This document shows positions 13,440-13,444 of a stretch of 13,444 nucleotides of DNA, in pieces; the stretch's first letter is position 1, and every line of letters begins with the position of its first letter. Location of the stretch: contig CAMKAE010000033.1 of the NCBI GenBank assembly GCA_946410395.1, forward strand, positions 1-13,444, written 5' to 3'. The stretch is from an uncultured Clostridia bacterium. Lineage in GTDB: Bacteria > Bacillota > Clostridia > Christensenellales > Aristaeellaceae. The translations under genes were made by a program, and so were the position numbers. A model generated the notes under the pieces. The model worked only from the letters and a program-made list of their open reading frames with translations, did no database searches and had not been told where the DNA came from.

Positions 13440-13444
13440 TGTTT

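Noticed and set aside
1..13444. CRISPR array, insertion sequence, toxin-antitoxin or phage-defence module
   Set aside because: No spaced direct repeats, transposase or integrase motifs, or defence-family signatures were seen in any intact gene.

Overview
The window is GC-rich with tightly packed genes, strong Shine-Dalgarno sites (mostly GGAGG-type) and classical sigma-A promoters. Several products point to a low-profile Gram-positive (Firmicutes, probably Clostridia-type) anaerobe: formate-tetrahydrofolate ligase, a clostridial-style Lgt, an MnmM (YtqB)-type methyltransferase, a QueT-type ECF transporter subunit and an EF-G paralog. Both tRNA genes lack an encoded CCA end. The high GC argues against Clostridium proper; a high-GC rumen or gut clostridial lineage (for example Christensenellales-like) is my guess, and the genus cannot be read from this sequence.

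Layout. (1) 1-1379, minus: 5' part of an EF-G-like translational GTPase, cut by the window edge, with its own extended -10 promoter. (2) 1504-2148, minus: a DUF1643 protein with a good promoter. (3) 2314-3858, plus: a secreted two-module peptidoglycan-binding protein ending in nine Pro-Thr-Asp hexapeptide repeats. (4) 3943-4016: tRNA-Pro(GGG) with promoter and terminator. (5) 4187-5821, plus: an acyl-CoA synthetase with its own promoter, ending at a terminator facing the next operon. (6) 8379 down to 5867, minus: a four-gene overlapping or closely spaced operon, HAD phosphatase - GNAT - RluB-type pseudouridine synthase - MnmM-type tRNA methyltransferase. (7) 9283 down to 8486, minus: lgt. (8) 9661 down to 9356, minus: a 101-residue membrane protein driven by a perfect-consensus promoter. 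(9) 9990-12134, plus: fhs followed by a DIP1984-family gene. (10) 12135-12362: a 200-base non-coding, hairpin-rich stretch with a T-box-like core sequence and a strong terminator. (11) 12469-12963, plus: QueT-type transporter S component. (12) 13081-13153: tRNA-Lys(CTT), followed by a less GC-rich, gene-poor tail with no recognisable intact gene.

Most of the window is housekeeping: translation and RNA modification (EF-G paralog, RluB, MnmM, two tRNAs, queuosine-precursor uptake), one-carbon metabolism (fhs), lipoprotein and cell-wall functions (lgt, the peptidoglycan-binding protein) and acyl activation. I do not see a defence system, CRISPR array, prophage or biosynthetic cluster. The points most worth checking are the structured region upstream of queT, the altered G motifs of the EF-G paralog, the DIP1984 gene joined to fhs, and the remnant downstream of tRNA-Lys.
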